Shown: positions 1-13,186 of the stretch, piece by piece | Layout of the letters: every line of letters begins with the position of its first letter | How positions within the stretch are numbered: the stretch's first letter is position 1 | Assembly (NCBI GenBank): GCA_035222895.1 | Contig: JAVYIG010007908.1 | Span: 31,503 to 95,502, forward strand | Length of the DNA stretch: 64,000 nucleotides | Source of the DNA: Strongylocentrotus droebachiensis | Taxonomy: Eukaryota; Echinodermata; Echinoidea; Camarodonta; Strongylocentrotidae | Direction of reading: 5' to 3' | Notes under the pieces: generated by a model | Seen by the model: the letters and a program-made list of their open reading frames with translations, nothing else | Database searches by the model: none | What the model was told of the DNA's origin: nothing | Made by a program: the position numbers and the translations under genes

Positions 1-989
1 AATTGTAAAACTTGATGAAAGATAAAGAATACTGAAAAAAGGTTTTTATAGCAAGTGCAATTTAAAATTCTGCATTGAATATATTTTTGTTCCCCATCTC
101 ATTTCTTTGGATACATGATCCTAAAAATGGAGCAAGGATAAAGTTGATATTGTATGCAATATTTGGCATTGGTGGGCCTATTAGTGGCCTAGCGACCCTT
201 CCCTATTAGACCCATGTGGAGTTCTGCTGAAAAGCCAACATGAGGATATTATCTGCTGTTATGGATCTCATCACCAAACACGAATGTGTTCACACTCAAA
301 TTTAGAAGAGTATGTATTATGTTTCTTTGCCCTTTTTCAATTGATTACTTAGTAAGGGTGTAAAGGTGTACAAAATAGCACTTATTGATGAACTTTTCAT
401 GTAGTTGGGCCCTGATTGGATGAAAAGCAATGTGAATGTTGTAACAAATCTAAGCTTGGGCTACTGTTATTTAATACCTTCAGTAAGTGATGTATTTGTT
501 TTGAGAGTCCTAAAGGTCTGTATTTGAAGCTGACCAAGTCATTTGTTTGGTCTAATATTTTGAATTATCCTTTGTAATTATTATTATGCACAAACATGTA
601 CATACAAATTTGCTTAAAACAACAATAATATTATAGAAGTCATTATTCCCTATGTATCCATATTGCAAGAATATAGTTATTCCCATGGTGCCTATTGCAT
701 ATATTATAGAGAATGTGTGAACATGTCCATTGTCTACATGTTGGCAGATTATCCACTTTGCGACACAGTCAAGATCAAATTATTGCCTTTAAAGAGGCGG
801 TAATTGGAGGCCAACTATCACCAGGAGGAGATGGAGGAGGAGGAGGGATGCAGGATAGGGCAAAGCCAAGATGTAGTCCTCCAGTAATGAAATCTTGGCA
901 CCTCTGGGTGGTGAGTGAGTGAGAGGTCTTGGGTCGAACAGTTTTAGCAGCGGGACGGGAATGGGGGAATGGAAGGGGACAGAGAACCG
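1..989. other. AT-rich non-coding DNA
   Basis: No coding exon, RNA gene or repeat with clear ends is seen; only short chance reading frames. Confidence 0.5.
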
Positions 990-1454
990 GGTGGAGGATA
1001 GCCTATAATCTAGGCGGAGTGCCGAGCTTTTTTCTTTGCTGCTAGACTAACCCTAAGCAGAACGTCTGATACGGCGAGACTACGAACCGTGAGTCGCGAA
1101 GCGGAGTGCCGAGCTTTTTTCTTTGCTGCTAGACTAACCCTAAACAGAACGTCTGATACGGCGAGACTACGAACCGTGAGTCGCGAAGCGGCTCACCGCC
1201 TATAATCACTGGTCTAGCTTTAGTCGTTGTTTTTTTATTATCGACCTTGAATCCGTGGCAGTTTTCGTACGAAAAACTGCCACGGATTCATGGTCGATAA
1301 TAAAAAAACAACGACTAAAGCTAGACCAGTGATTATAGGCGGTGCGCGGCTCACGGTTCGTAGTCTCGCCGTATCAGACGTTCTGCTTAAGGTTAGTCTA
1401 GCAGCAAAGAAAAAAATCTCGGCACTCCGCCTAGATTATAGGCTAGGTGGAGGA
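990..1454. mobile_element. Palindromic Mutator-like MITE with 9-bp target duplication
   Basis: The element at 999-1445 begins TAGCCTATAATCTAGGCGGA and ends with its exact reverse complement (28 bp perfect). It is flanked by a 9-bp direct repeat, GGTGGAGGA (990-998 and 1446-1454). The whole element is one long palindrome centred on CGTACG near 1268/1269. The left arm carries a tandem 87-bp duplication (units starting 1014 and 1101), which makes it longer than the right arm. A 9-bp duplication with very long inverted repeats fits Mutator-like elements; no transposase is present. Confidence 0.85.
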
Positions 1455-4400
1455 TAATGGACTCCAGTGGGGAGTAGGGAGAGGGAGCATTGCAGAGTGA
1501 TCGCTGCAGTTATTAGGAGCATATAGACCCCTCTTCCATCTTCTTCTGATTTACTGGAAGGAGGAGAAGGCCATTTGTTTGAGCAAAAAATGGAGCATCT
1601 TTTTAGCAGTAAAGTGGAGAGAAAGAATATAGAGATTGAGAGAGAAAGAGAGAGAGTGAGATATTGAAGGAGAGATAGTGAGTTAGAGTTTGAAAAGAGA
1701 GAGGGAGAGAGAGAGAGGGGGTGTAGCGAAGGAAAGGAAAGAGAAAGAGAGGAAAGAAAGAAGGTGAATAAACAATCAGTGAAACAATATAAAGTTAGAA
1801 ACAGAAAACATATACACTGTAAAAGAAGGAGAGAAAGACACCTTTTCTTGCACAAAAGTAAAAATTCTTTGTCTGAATTGGGAAAAGAAGGTCATTGGCA
1901 TGGGTAGTTATAGTTGAGAACCCATCGCCTAGATCTATTCCCTAGGCCTACATGTCTATGTATCCCTAGACCTCTATTGTTACCAAGACGTTTTCGAGAC
2001 TCCTTGATCTCAACTCATACCACACTCATTCGTGAGAAGACAGCTGAGGAGTTTGTCCTTACCCGTCATGGTACAGATGATAATCCTACCAGAAGTCATG
2101 GATAATTGCTCTGTTCCAGCTCATTCTCAAGAGTAACATTCAGAAGAAAATGTAACTCTCCATCCCTCTCTGGAAAATGATATTCAACAAGCAGGCCCAC
2201 AGGTTACCAATAGAATTACATCTTAAACATTAGTAGGATAAACAAATATTTCCCTGGAATGATCCTATATGAATGGAACCGATAGTTGTTACTTACCATG
2301 ATGGTTGAAAATGGGGTGTGAAAAAGCTTGTAAGAAATATAATTTATATCTTTTCAATATAATGTGCTGAACATGATGATATGATTGGCACAAAGACAAG
2401 TGAGTACTTGCAGTAAAACTTTTTTTTACGTGGGTTGTACAACAAGAGAAAGAAAGAAAGTAATATAATGGAGAGAAAAAGCATTATAATCCTAATGTAA
2501 AATGAAATAATAGATTTGAATGTGTGATGATAGTAATACTAATATGATAAAAGTCTGTTTTAGGGCGAATTTGGTGTGAGTGTATTAGCCCTGTGATGAC
2601 TCCTTGGTATTAGAGACTGCATGCATGTATGCATATGAGACAGCTAACGTGTTCAGATATCACAAATGTTGTCCGAACCCTACCCCTCCAAACCAAATCA
2701 GTTGGCATTCCAAGCAGAGTTGGGGATTATCAGCTGTGGCCGAGCCGCCGGCAGAATTCCTGCGTTACGCAGCTCCCTTCCGTCCCGTCCTGGGCCTTTC
2801 ATCGCGGCAGCGGCCCGCGTCAGATGATCGGTAGTGTCGTTGTTTACCTTGAGTCCCTTCTGAATCAAACTGGCATCAGATTGGGCGCTGTGTATGTGTC
2901 GGATGTTGAGTTGGGTCTTAACCTCCGCTTGGTACCAGATTTAGCTACAAATGAGAGACATATTCTGTAAACATTTCTGGTTTATTTCCCCCTTTGTGTC
3001 TCCTTCTAGAAACTGCTTGAAAGGGGCAAAAAGTTGCAAGATGAAAAATCAGCGCATGTAGAGATTGTAGGACAGGTTGAAAAACAGAATCCCCAAAACC
3101 TGTTTTTGATTTTTCCCCATTAAAATGAATAAGTCCACCTCTTATCAAATAATTCTTTGCGGCTACTTGATAAAGTGAGTTGACGGGAAGGATGATATTA
3201 CAATATTGAAAGTATGAAGCGTTACTCATTCTCTAATTAATTATTGGAGATCTTGAGGTTACCTAAAGATTGAACATTGTGGGAATGACGCATCAAGGCG
3301 TGACAAGACGTTCGTCGATATGGTAAGACCGATGAACAAGATTCATCATTGTCTGTGTATTTATTCATTGATCAAAGATTCATCATGTTTTTTTATTTAT
3401 TTTAAGGTAAAATGTGAAATATTATGAAACAGAAAATAAACTGTTTATTTCGTTGAATTTTAGACCTCATTTTAACGATCGCGGAGAAACCATAATTTCT
3501 TTATTATTAGTCATCTTAGGTCGAAATCCTCAACAGGTTTTGGACATGCCCCAGCTTGACGAAGAAGCGACATGATTGGTCGCTTAGGCGGCCATTAACA
3601 TTCCAGCGAATAATTTTTCCCATGTCACAACAAGCCCAGTTGTGCCAAAGATATAAACGATGGAGTCGTTAATAATCTCTTTACATTGATAGCAAGGCAT
3701 CTCATTTTGCTGCTTCCACGAATCAACCTCTTTAGTACAGTCTTGTAGTTGAAGGGGATCTGAGAGAGGGTAGCAGCATCTGCTGCATTCCTCCTGGGTT
3801 AGGGAGACTGAACCCTTCCCATGAGTCATAGCAATATATCCGTCATCACCTGTGATTTGGGCGCAGGTATGCACCCCCTTGCAACCTCTGGCAGAGTGGG
3901 AGAAGGGCGCAAAAAACAGGACTTGGGCAAATGGTCCTGGGCTTCGTCTATTCTCTTAGATGGGGGTGTAGAGGTAACACCAAGCTCCCACCGCCAGAAA
4001 CTTTAAGTCGAGCTTAGAAAGATCTTGGTTTCGTCTCACAGACTCTTCACGTATGGGATGATATGTTATGCACGTTATCAATCAATCTTGTTTTCCATGC
4101 ACTGCAATTAAAAACATCTCAAAGCTAAATTGCCATTAAGATAAGTCGTAAGACAGAGATGCAGGCATCTGTAGAGGCTGTGCCTGTTTTCTTGTGAAAG
4201 GTAAATCTTTCATTACCCTCAAGTCAGGCAAGTTGAACTCCTGGTGCAGATTTGGAGCCTAGCGGACGGAAAATCACGGTCTACCAGACACAACTAGTGA
4301 GTGACTTCGGAAGGAAGGAGAACAGCGAGTTTAGGGATTTGTTCGTTCTTCGCTGTAGGCATTCGGTGTGGAAGGAAGATACTCTGTTTGTAGTAATGCC

Positions 4401-7400
4401 AAGAATTGAAAGGGAATGACATCCACTTGCTGTGTTATGTAGAGATTGTGATATTGTATACCGTTCTGTGCGTTCACGGTGGTGTATTGTTTCATTAGCG
4501 TTGCGTTGCCTGGTACTGCCTTGGAACTCCCCTCAACTTGCTACAGGTTCTTTTTTTTATGGAATAACCATCTATGTAAGCAATTTACTCATTTCTGTTT
4601 CTTTTTATTACTTCTATATTTCTAGTTTATGATACAACTATGGCTTGCTGGCTAATTCATGCATCTGGTGTGAAGAGAAAACAATGTTTTAGGCTGATAT
4701 GTTGACCTTATATTTACTTCAGCCATTGCAACAAACATACTTATTTGTACAAAGTATAACTTGGTACATTTATGAAATATATATGATTGAAATAAGAATT
4801 TTTTATTTTTTTAAAAATATATAATTATTTGAAACATACTGAAATGATGGCTAAATAACAATGTTGAGATATAAATGACACAAGGCATGCTGTATGTTTA
4901 ACTGCATGGTGTAGGGAATGGGTACTGGTATGCCATTCTTTGGAACAGACTCAACAAAGCCATCCAATGTTACACCCTATAGGCTTATAATGGTTAGTAA
5001 TTTCCAGTGGTAATTGTATGGATATGAAATGTAGGTAAACCTTTGATGTTTGGAAGGTAATCACACAAAATTACAGCATATGTTTTCTTAAATAGGGCAG
5101 TGTTGTTGGAGATATCTCCAGTAATGGACATTGTTTAAATATGAAATTATTCAGTTCAGTTTTGAAGATTGTCATTGATTTCAGTGTTCAACAAAAGACT
5201 ATGAATTATTTCATTAGAAGACAAGTACTTGAAACCCTTATTCAAATACAGATATTCTCTTGAGTCTTGACTATATTTATGAAAGAGTCTTACTTTTTAA
5301 CCAAAAATTGTTGAAGTAAAGGATATTTTCTTTTATAATACGTTATATTTCTTTGGTTAGGATGAGCCTCTAATTGCTGAACATATTCCACCCCCACGTT
5401 ATAATGGAAGAGACCACCTGTCAACAGATAGCATATGACATGGTCCACCTAGATATATATTATCACCGAACTATTTTCTTTTCTCACTACCAATGTCATA
5501 TCGTTACTTTCCAAAAGTACATTAGATAGCAACCCTTTCAACTGTCACGTTTATCTCGCTTAAGATTACGCAAATCACGAGGCCTCGGTCGTCCAATCAG
5601 CCGCTTGGTGCGGTGGCGCTGGAGATTTATACTCGTACACCGCCCCGATGATGCAGACAACCATCTCAGACCAAAGCGATTTATTACATGCGGTTTTATG
5701 GAACTGATGATGGCGACGATTACAAAGCTGTTTTCGAAAACGGCGTGATCTCATGGGGCAAATGATAGCAGACTTTGATTTGACCGTGACTCATCAACCA
5801 ATCAGAATTACCGATTGATCAGTCTCATCAGGAGAGACTGGTAGGCTTAAGACGAAGGGCCACCAGTCTTACCTGGTTTCCAGGTAGCCCTTGGTGACTG
5901 ATAGACGGGATGGACAAGAACAGGTTCACATACCAATTACATTTAGTCATCAGAGAACTTGATCTGAGAGGAAGAAAGATGCGCCTTTGTTATGTGTTCT
6001 CCAGTCAGACACCATCTACTTACTAACTCATCATTTCCATGATGTTAAGTGGGGAACACTTGTGCTTTTACTTGATATGAACAGCTGCCATTCTCCACCA
6101 ATGCCCCCTACCCGTGCTTTACCTTCAATGAGGTTGTTATGGTAGACTTGACCGTTTTGTTATTTGGTATGTACACGCAAGAATATTTTCTGTAAGTCAT
6201 CTATTTTGAAGTTTTAGGAGAGATAGTAGTGATGATGATGCAGTTGCACTCCTCACATTTCCTATCAATATATTCAAGGGCATTTTGATAATTGTATGTC
6301 AATCTCAAAAATTGCATCTGAATATTAAAGTTTTTGCCAATGAGGCAAACAAAAAATAGTATTGTAGCCTTTACTATATATCTTGAAAATGATTATAAAT
6401 TTTGATGCAGGTTTAGCTCCTGAAAATATGATCAAACAAAAAATCAAATATGTTGACAGGCAGATTCATTTCGCCATTTTACTTTTTCTTTCTTTCTTCA
6501 TGCTTAAGATTTTCTACACCAAACACCCCCTTTCAATTACTTACTTCCTACATTTCCAGCTATGCGTACTCAAAAATGGTTCAAGAATGCTGCATATATC
6601 TACACATAATACACTGACAAATTATCATCATCTCCTGGTGTGAATTATAGAAGTCTACAATTTACTATCTACATGTATACCTGTCCATTTGGTATTGAAT
6701 AAAAATTGCTTGAATCAAGCGTCTCTTTATTGTCAAGAACATGGAATTGCGCGAAGGCATGTTTCAGACAATCAAAAGTGCAGATCGTCCACCTATTACA
6801 CCATCACAATAGGAGCTAGCATCACCACACGCAATCTGTTGATCGTAGCTGGTATGGGTATTCACTCGCTTTCATCTACCCCACACTTTCTCTCTCTCCA
6901 CTCGTCAGACGCATATCAACCCTCAATTGGGAGTGATTACCAGGAATATTTCCGCACGTGAATGTGATTGAGCCGTTTTGGAGTGTAAGAACTTGCCTCT
7001 CTTTTCATTTTCTCTTCAGTGATATCTTCTCCAGATGTCTCTTCTCGAAGCGGTTTCATTAAATCGTTACAGCACGCTGCTTGCTCTGGGTAAATGTTAG
7101 CTGTATTTTTTATTATCCTTGTCATTTGTGCAGAAAGAATGGAGGAATTGGCTGCTGTTGACAAAAGGGTCTATTGTTCTCTTCAGTTATTTTGCAGTAG
7201 TATATTCAGGTACCAAATTGGTGTTGTTGTATTTTCTTCCATAATTCACATCTGCCCTTTGTCAGCAGCTTTACTGGAATATGCATATATGACTTTCAAT
7301 GTTTTTTAACATGTTTTTTAATTTGGGTCTGTGTACAAAAACAACATTTTAAAAAATCTTTCTCTGTTTATACAAAGGTTTGTAGAAAGGTGCTGAAATG

Positions 7401-10400
7401 TTTTGAATTACTTACAAGCGATTTTCATATTATTATCATTACCAAGTGACTTCCTACATATACATTGTAAGTGTGTACTGCAATTATAGCTTAATACTTC
7501 TGCATATTGTGACTATCTAGAGAAAGTCAAAACTGTCATTGGGAAAAGGATTTGCCAATTAATGCATAATTAAAAGCTGAACGTGCCGAAGCCGGGTTAG
7601 GGTAGGCAAAAACAAAACGTTGATAATGCACGCAGATGGTATCTTAGGCAGATGTCAAGACACTCTTTGTTTGTGAGTGCAAATATGATGATTAAATTAA
7701 GTAATTAGCAGTGCTGCTGGAAAATACATCATTACACTTTTTCAAATTTCTTTTTGTTTATATGTCTTTTGTTAAATCTGATTCTTGCTGTTTTTACATC
7801 AACAGCGCTCACTTCTAATCTTGTTCCCATGGATAAAGTTAATGGAAGTTTGAGATTTGGTTTAAAGACAATTTTATCTTCTTGTTTGTTGGCACAGAGT
7901 CTGGTTTTCTACAGATGCTTCCTTCATTTGGTTTACATCACATGCATATCTTTTATTAATAATTATATATCAAGTTTTGCACTATTAATGAAGAAAAATC
8001 CCTTTTCTGTGCTTCGTTTGTTTTCTAGAATGGTCTTTTTTTACTTGTCCTCTTATATTTCTAATGTTCGGATTCTAGGTGATATTTACGCAGCTACTGT
8101 AAAGACCTTCGCCCTCACTTGGCCTCCTGGAGATCCCAGGCTAGAAATTAGGTCTAAATCCCAGCAAACCAATTAGTTTAAAGTCCCTAAACACCGGTCT
8201 TACCTGTGATCACCTATTGGTCTTGCTTGATGGGGTTTCAAGCTGTGGAATGGCTAGATGGAAGCTCCTGAACTTGCTCCCAGGGATGAAAGAGATTCTA
8301 ACCCCATTCTCCAGGAGCCATCAGAACACGCTGATGCTTGAGATTGAAGAGAGTGATCTGGTAGTGATGAACATTGCTTAGGATTAGTTGAGAAATCTGT
8401 TTTTGCACGTTTGAGGTTAGGTTTGCTTTGGTAAAAGATGGAAGAGGGGATCTAATTGTGATGGTGAAACACTTTGGGTGCTTTAGAAGTATTTTACTTG
8501 GGTTTTAATTCCACTCTTCTTAAGACAGAAGATTATTGATATTCTAAATGTTGTCTCTAAGACTCATCTGTCTCCATTGTCACTACCATCTTATCATCAT
8601 CATCATCTTCACAGCCATCAACATCACTACTGTTTATGCTCAACCATTACCATCGTTTGGTAAGCGTTATCATTGTAGTTTGATCATTAGTAGGATTACT
8701 GCCATTATCATTACGATCATTAAGGCTTTCATCTTAAACAATATAACGACATGAAAATCATCTGCAACATCACCTTCACTAAAACAGCATCTGTGCATCT
8801 GTGATTATCTGTCTTTTTAATAGTTTATTCTTTGACAATATAAATAAAATCAGGGCTCCACAAGGCACCAAATAGCATGTCCAAACTCCCACATCTCCCC
8901 CCCCCCCCAAAAAAAAAAAAATATATATATATATAAAAAAGTACATAAAAGTCTTTTTTTTTAAAAAGTTTTCACATTGGGCCCAGGCATACAGACTATA
9001 AAAAGTTCCGCCAGGACCATCTTCCAAAAAAGTTACTGTTATAACCCTTCATCAACATCATGCTCTCACAATCTCTCACATCTACATATATATATTTTCC
9101 TCACACAAACAATTGATTTCTTTTACATCATCAATGTAATTGATTACTGTCTGTTTGGTAAAACCTACCAAGACTATCCTTTGAAACAAACTCCTTTCCA
9201 CTCCATCTCTGTGGCTTTTACTTGACAGGTAAGATGGATGATGTTTTTGAGCCCATAATGCCAGATTTTTCTTCCCTCTTTGTTCCTCCTTGACAGAGTC
9301 TGTAAACTTGCAACCATTCTTGTTAACAATAATCAGTTCATGCACACCTCAATTTGGGTGAGAACTTCTCCCAAGGAGTTCTTTTCCATCTAACCCCCCC
9401 CCCCCCCCCCCCAATCCTCTCTCCGCATCCTTATGAAACTTGGGTTGTCTGGGAGGATGATGTATTGGATGGAATGACCTGACATTGACCTCTTAATGAG
9501 GCAATGCTCACCAGCACTTGGCACATCTGGCAAGCATGACACCAGGAGATGAACTCATCAAAATACCCCCACTTACATATACTTACAAGGAAGGGCAGGG
9601 GCATGATGGGAAGGGGAGGGGTCAGAGGTTACATCTTGTAAATATTGAGTTATGGCCTACATAATCAGTAGATACAGTATAGGCCTATACGTACATGTAT
9701 ATGGACACCCTATAGGCTTGAACAATGTTTTTCTTTCTTCAACGTTTAAAGCTAGTCCAATGTATTTTTTACACTCAGGAGAGACTTGTGTCGAATTTAC
9801 ACACAATGTGTAATTCCAATTTACTTTACCAGTAATAATATGTGTTCCAAATTGAAAAGTATTGAATACCTTGCATTTCATGATCCTAGTATTACTTGAA
9901 TTGTGTAGTAATTAAGGATGCCTTCTGATTTTGGATATCAGCCATGTTGCACAGTTTCCTTCACCCCTTCTATGTCATCTCAATACCCAAGGTCCCGTCT
10001 GACTCAGAATGAAGTCTGATCCAAATTCCACTTCCTTTTTGTGTCCTGAAGTCTTAAATGTGCAGATAGTTTCTCTTTATATCGTCCTTAAATGTTTTCA
10101 TCAGATTTTAGAATTTATCCTTGTTGAGATATTTTTAAGATCTTTTTTTGATGTAGTAGAAACCATACTGACAGATAAAGAAGTGTATTACATTTAATTG
10201 TTATAATGCAGTGTATCTCTTGATGACAGAGACATTCTAAATAGAAATCTGCTTGAATTAAAGTGAATTAATTTCCACAAAGATTATGATGCGTTTAGTA
10301 CACAAAAAGGTAAAGAATTAAAACCTTTTTTCTTCAAATTAAGCATTTTCACCCCTATAAACTTACGTATGATGTCTCCTTGTGGTGCAGTGGAGAATTT

Positions 10401-13186
10401 TGATTATGAAAAAGAACATTGTGAGAATTTATGTCTGTAGGAAACCTCTTGTTTCACATTGACTACAGGTCTGTTTATGCTTAGTATTGATTGATCTGCC
10501 CAAAATATAATTCAATATATTCCACAAGTTTCCTGTTTCATTTCAGCTTATACTTTGAGGGATTAACATACTATTTGAATAAGTTTTAACTGAATAGATG
10601 AAGCCTTATTGAAATGAGGCTTCTTCTCAGAGGAAACCTGTCTGAATGGGTACCTAAAGACTTAAAAAGTGCACTATTAGCAATGTTTAGTCTCGGTCAT
10701 AACTGTGTCATAAGTTTCTCACAGGGACCAACACAGGAAGTACCGGTACCTGTAAACCATGTGCTACCTTATTTTACAGCTACATAAGTCAAAGGCAAAA
10801 GGGATGTTAAAATCTAGGTCCGTCCTTTCTCTCTTCTGAATGACAGCATCGTCCTGGCAGGGCCATCTCTTCCTCTCGTCGTCTCACTTGGTCTGTAGAG
10901 GATATCCTGAATAGGAGAGAAAAACCCTCCATTGTGTCTTGATGAGGAAGACAGCAGCAGCAGGGGTTCATTGTCTATCTCAGAAAGTTCTTTGACTCTA
11001 TCAGACAAATCTCTGTGGTTGGGAATCCATTACGCTCCATATCCTTGACTGATGCACAACTTGATAACTGTCTCATCTTCGTAGGCGTGTACATTTTGCA
11101 AATTCATCCTCCATCGCCGAGGTTTCTGTAGGCATGGGGATTGAAGTGCCGTTTTGTGGTTGACAGTTGTTTTGTACAAATATTTTCTCCTCCTGCTTTA
11201 GAGATAAGAAATTATGCATAATAGTGAAGTTCAAGTGTTTCTAGCTTGCCTAGTAAGATTACTTGATGGTCCAGTGCTTTTCTATCCGCACTCACTTTAC
11301 AGATGTAGCCAATAATTTTTCTACCATGCTCAACTGGCATGCTTTCGCTAACTCTAGATGTGCTTCTATACAACTTATTTGTTGCTACTAAGAGAATATT
11401 GGTTGTAGCAACACTTTTTCCTCAGGGTCGCCACAATGTATGGATAGGCAAGCAAAGAATTGACATCGTTTTGACCAAGTAAAATTGATACTTGATGAGA
11501 ACAGTGGAAAAAGTTTACTTGGCTTTTTTTCTTCCTTTGGAGAGCAATGATCTATTTTCCTATTTCTTTAATCAAATTCAGACTAGTGAGTTGTGTACAA
11601 TGCAGTTGAGCAAGTGGTTTATAAAATAAATATACATGTAAGTATCACAAATTGGCAAATTCTTTCTAGCATCTTGGACTCTTGGTACAATGTATGTGTT
11701 TTCATATTTTTGATAAATTTATTAAATTTAATTGTTATAATGAAGACTTCTGTTATTCATCTGCACAAGTTTGTTGCAGACTTTGAACTTGTTCATGAAG
11801 AAAACTATTGGATTTATTTTGCACAGACATTGAAGGGTTAATTTAACTTTGTTGTAATGTTTAAAAATAGAGTCTGTACCGGCAGACTATTCTTGAGTTT
11901 TTAAGACCAAACCCATACTTCATCCACCTACATGGATGTCGTCTGCAAAGAGCTGATGTTGTTTTCCAACCTGCTTCAAGAAGATTTCAACATGAAAATA
12001 ACAAAACCATTACCGAGCATTCACCTACGTGTAATCCTTTTTCCTTTCATGGAAATCTCATTGCATATATCGGGATTCATTGAATTCTATTATTGTTTAT
12101 CAAAATATAAACTACGGCACAAACCTCTGCAACTGCAAATCTTTCAAAACCTCATCTCGCATTGGGATGCAAATGTACTATCTTGTACAACTGTATTAGG
12201 AGCTTCTACATCACGTTTCCATGGAAACAGCACTAAAGCAGAAAAGCTGTTGCTAGCAAGAAACCACTGAAATATACATTACATGTAGGTGTGCACGCTT
12301 TGTGGTAAAGAGGAGAATGAAATAAAGATGAAATATGTTATCTAGGCTCTTTGAAAGTATTGGATAACATTGCCTGAAGCTTGTTTTATTTTTAATGAAA
12401 GACATAGAGATTATAGTTGTAATATGAGTCACGAACCAGCTAGCAAAATCACAAACACTTCTTTGTTTATGGGGGAAAAGTGATCTTACATGCTTTATTT
12501 AAAGTTTAAATCTGTTTCTATTTTTGTCCTTTCATCTGCTGTCATGTTTATGAAATCAGCGCTCCAATTTTCAGAAAATTGCCATTCCATAAAATGTTTA
12601 GAACATCATATACATGTATTCCACCTTTGATATTTGGACAAAAAAAGGTTCTATAACCTCCTTCCTTTTTCTTCTTTTTAAAAACTCTGTATTAGGTTGT
12701 TAAGCTCAGAGTTTTGTACATCTTCCGCATCCATGCTAAATGCCAAAGTACCAGTATGGTTTAGAGATTTATTTTTGTTTCCATAGCAACACCACTTATG
12801 CTGAAATACAGATTATCATTTTCCATTTACTTGCATTTATACATGAACCCTGTATTCATCTTCTTTGTATGGATGGCAAAAAGGGAATTAGCATAGATGA
12901 ACATGCTGTGCAGTTGTGAATGTGTCATTATGGTTTTTACCATTTTTCATCGTTTTTCATGGAATTCTTGGTGAAATGACCTCTCGTAAAAGTCCAGACT
13001 TGCTGGTCTGAATGTCACCCTGACCCGCATCCATCCATTCACTCATCTAGCGGTAGCACTGAAGGGTTCCCTCTGGGAAGGTAGCAAGGATTAGAGAAAG
13101 GGTTGATGGATATCCGACTAATCCAACTCACCAAGTAGCAGGAAATGAAATAGAAGATGGTTTATTTGTGAAGGATATGGAAACAT
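1455..13186. other. Non-coding DNA upstream of teneurin
   Basis: No convincing gene. It contains purine-rich tracts (1600-1760), a C/A/AT simple repeat (8897-8935), a C19 run (9394-9412) and a GC-rich patch at about 2740-2850. Open frames here are AT-rich and lack domain or splice support. It could be intergenic, or the 5' intron of teneurin, since coding exon 1 appears to be preceded by an acceptor. Confidence 0.5.

Noticed and set aside
1436..1855. 139-codon minus-strand frame
   Set aside because: Same composition artefact, beginning inside the palindromic element.
5585..5645. Possible promoter (CCAAT and TTTATA-like boxes in a CpG-containing patch)
   Set aside because: No transcript or coding exon can be tied to it; such motifs are common by chance.
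7754..8176. 140-codon plus-strand frame with hydrophobic stretches
   Set aside because: AT-rich, begins with no good start context, no recognisable family and no splice partners; looks like chance.
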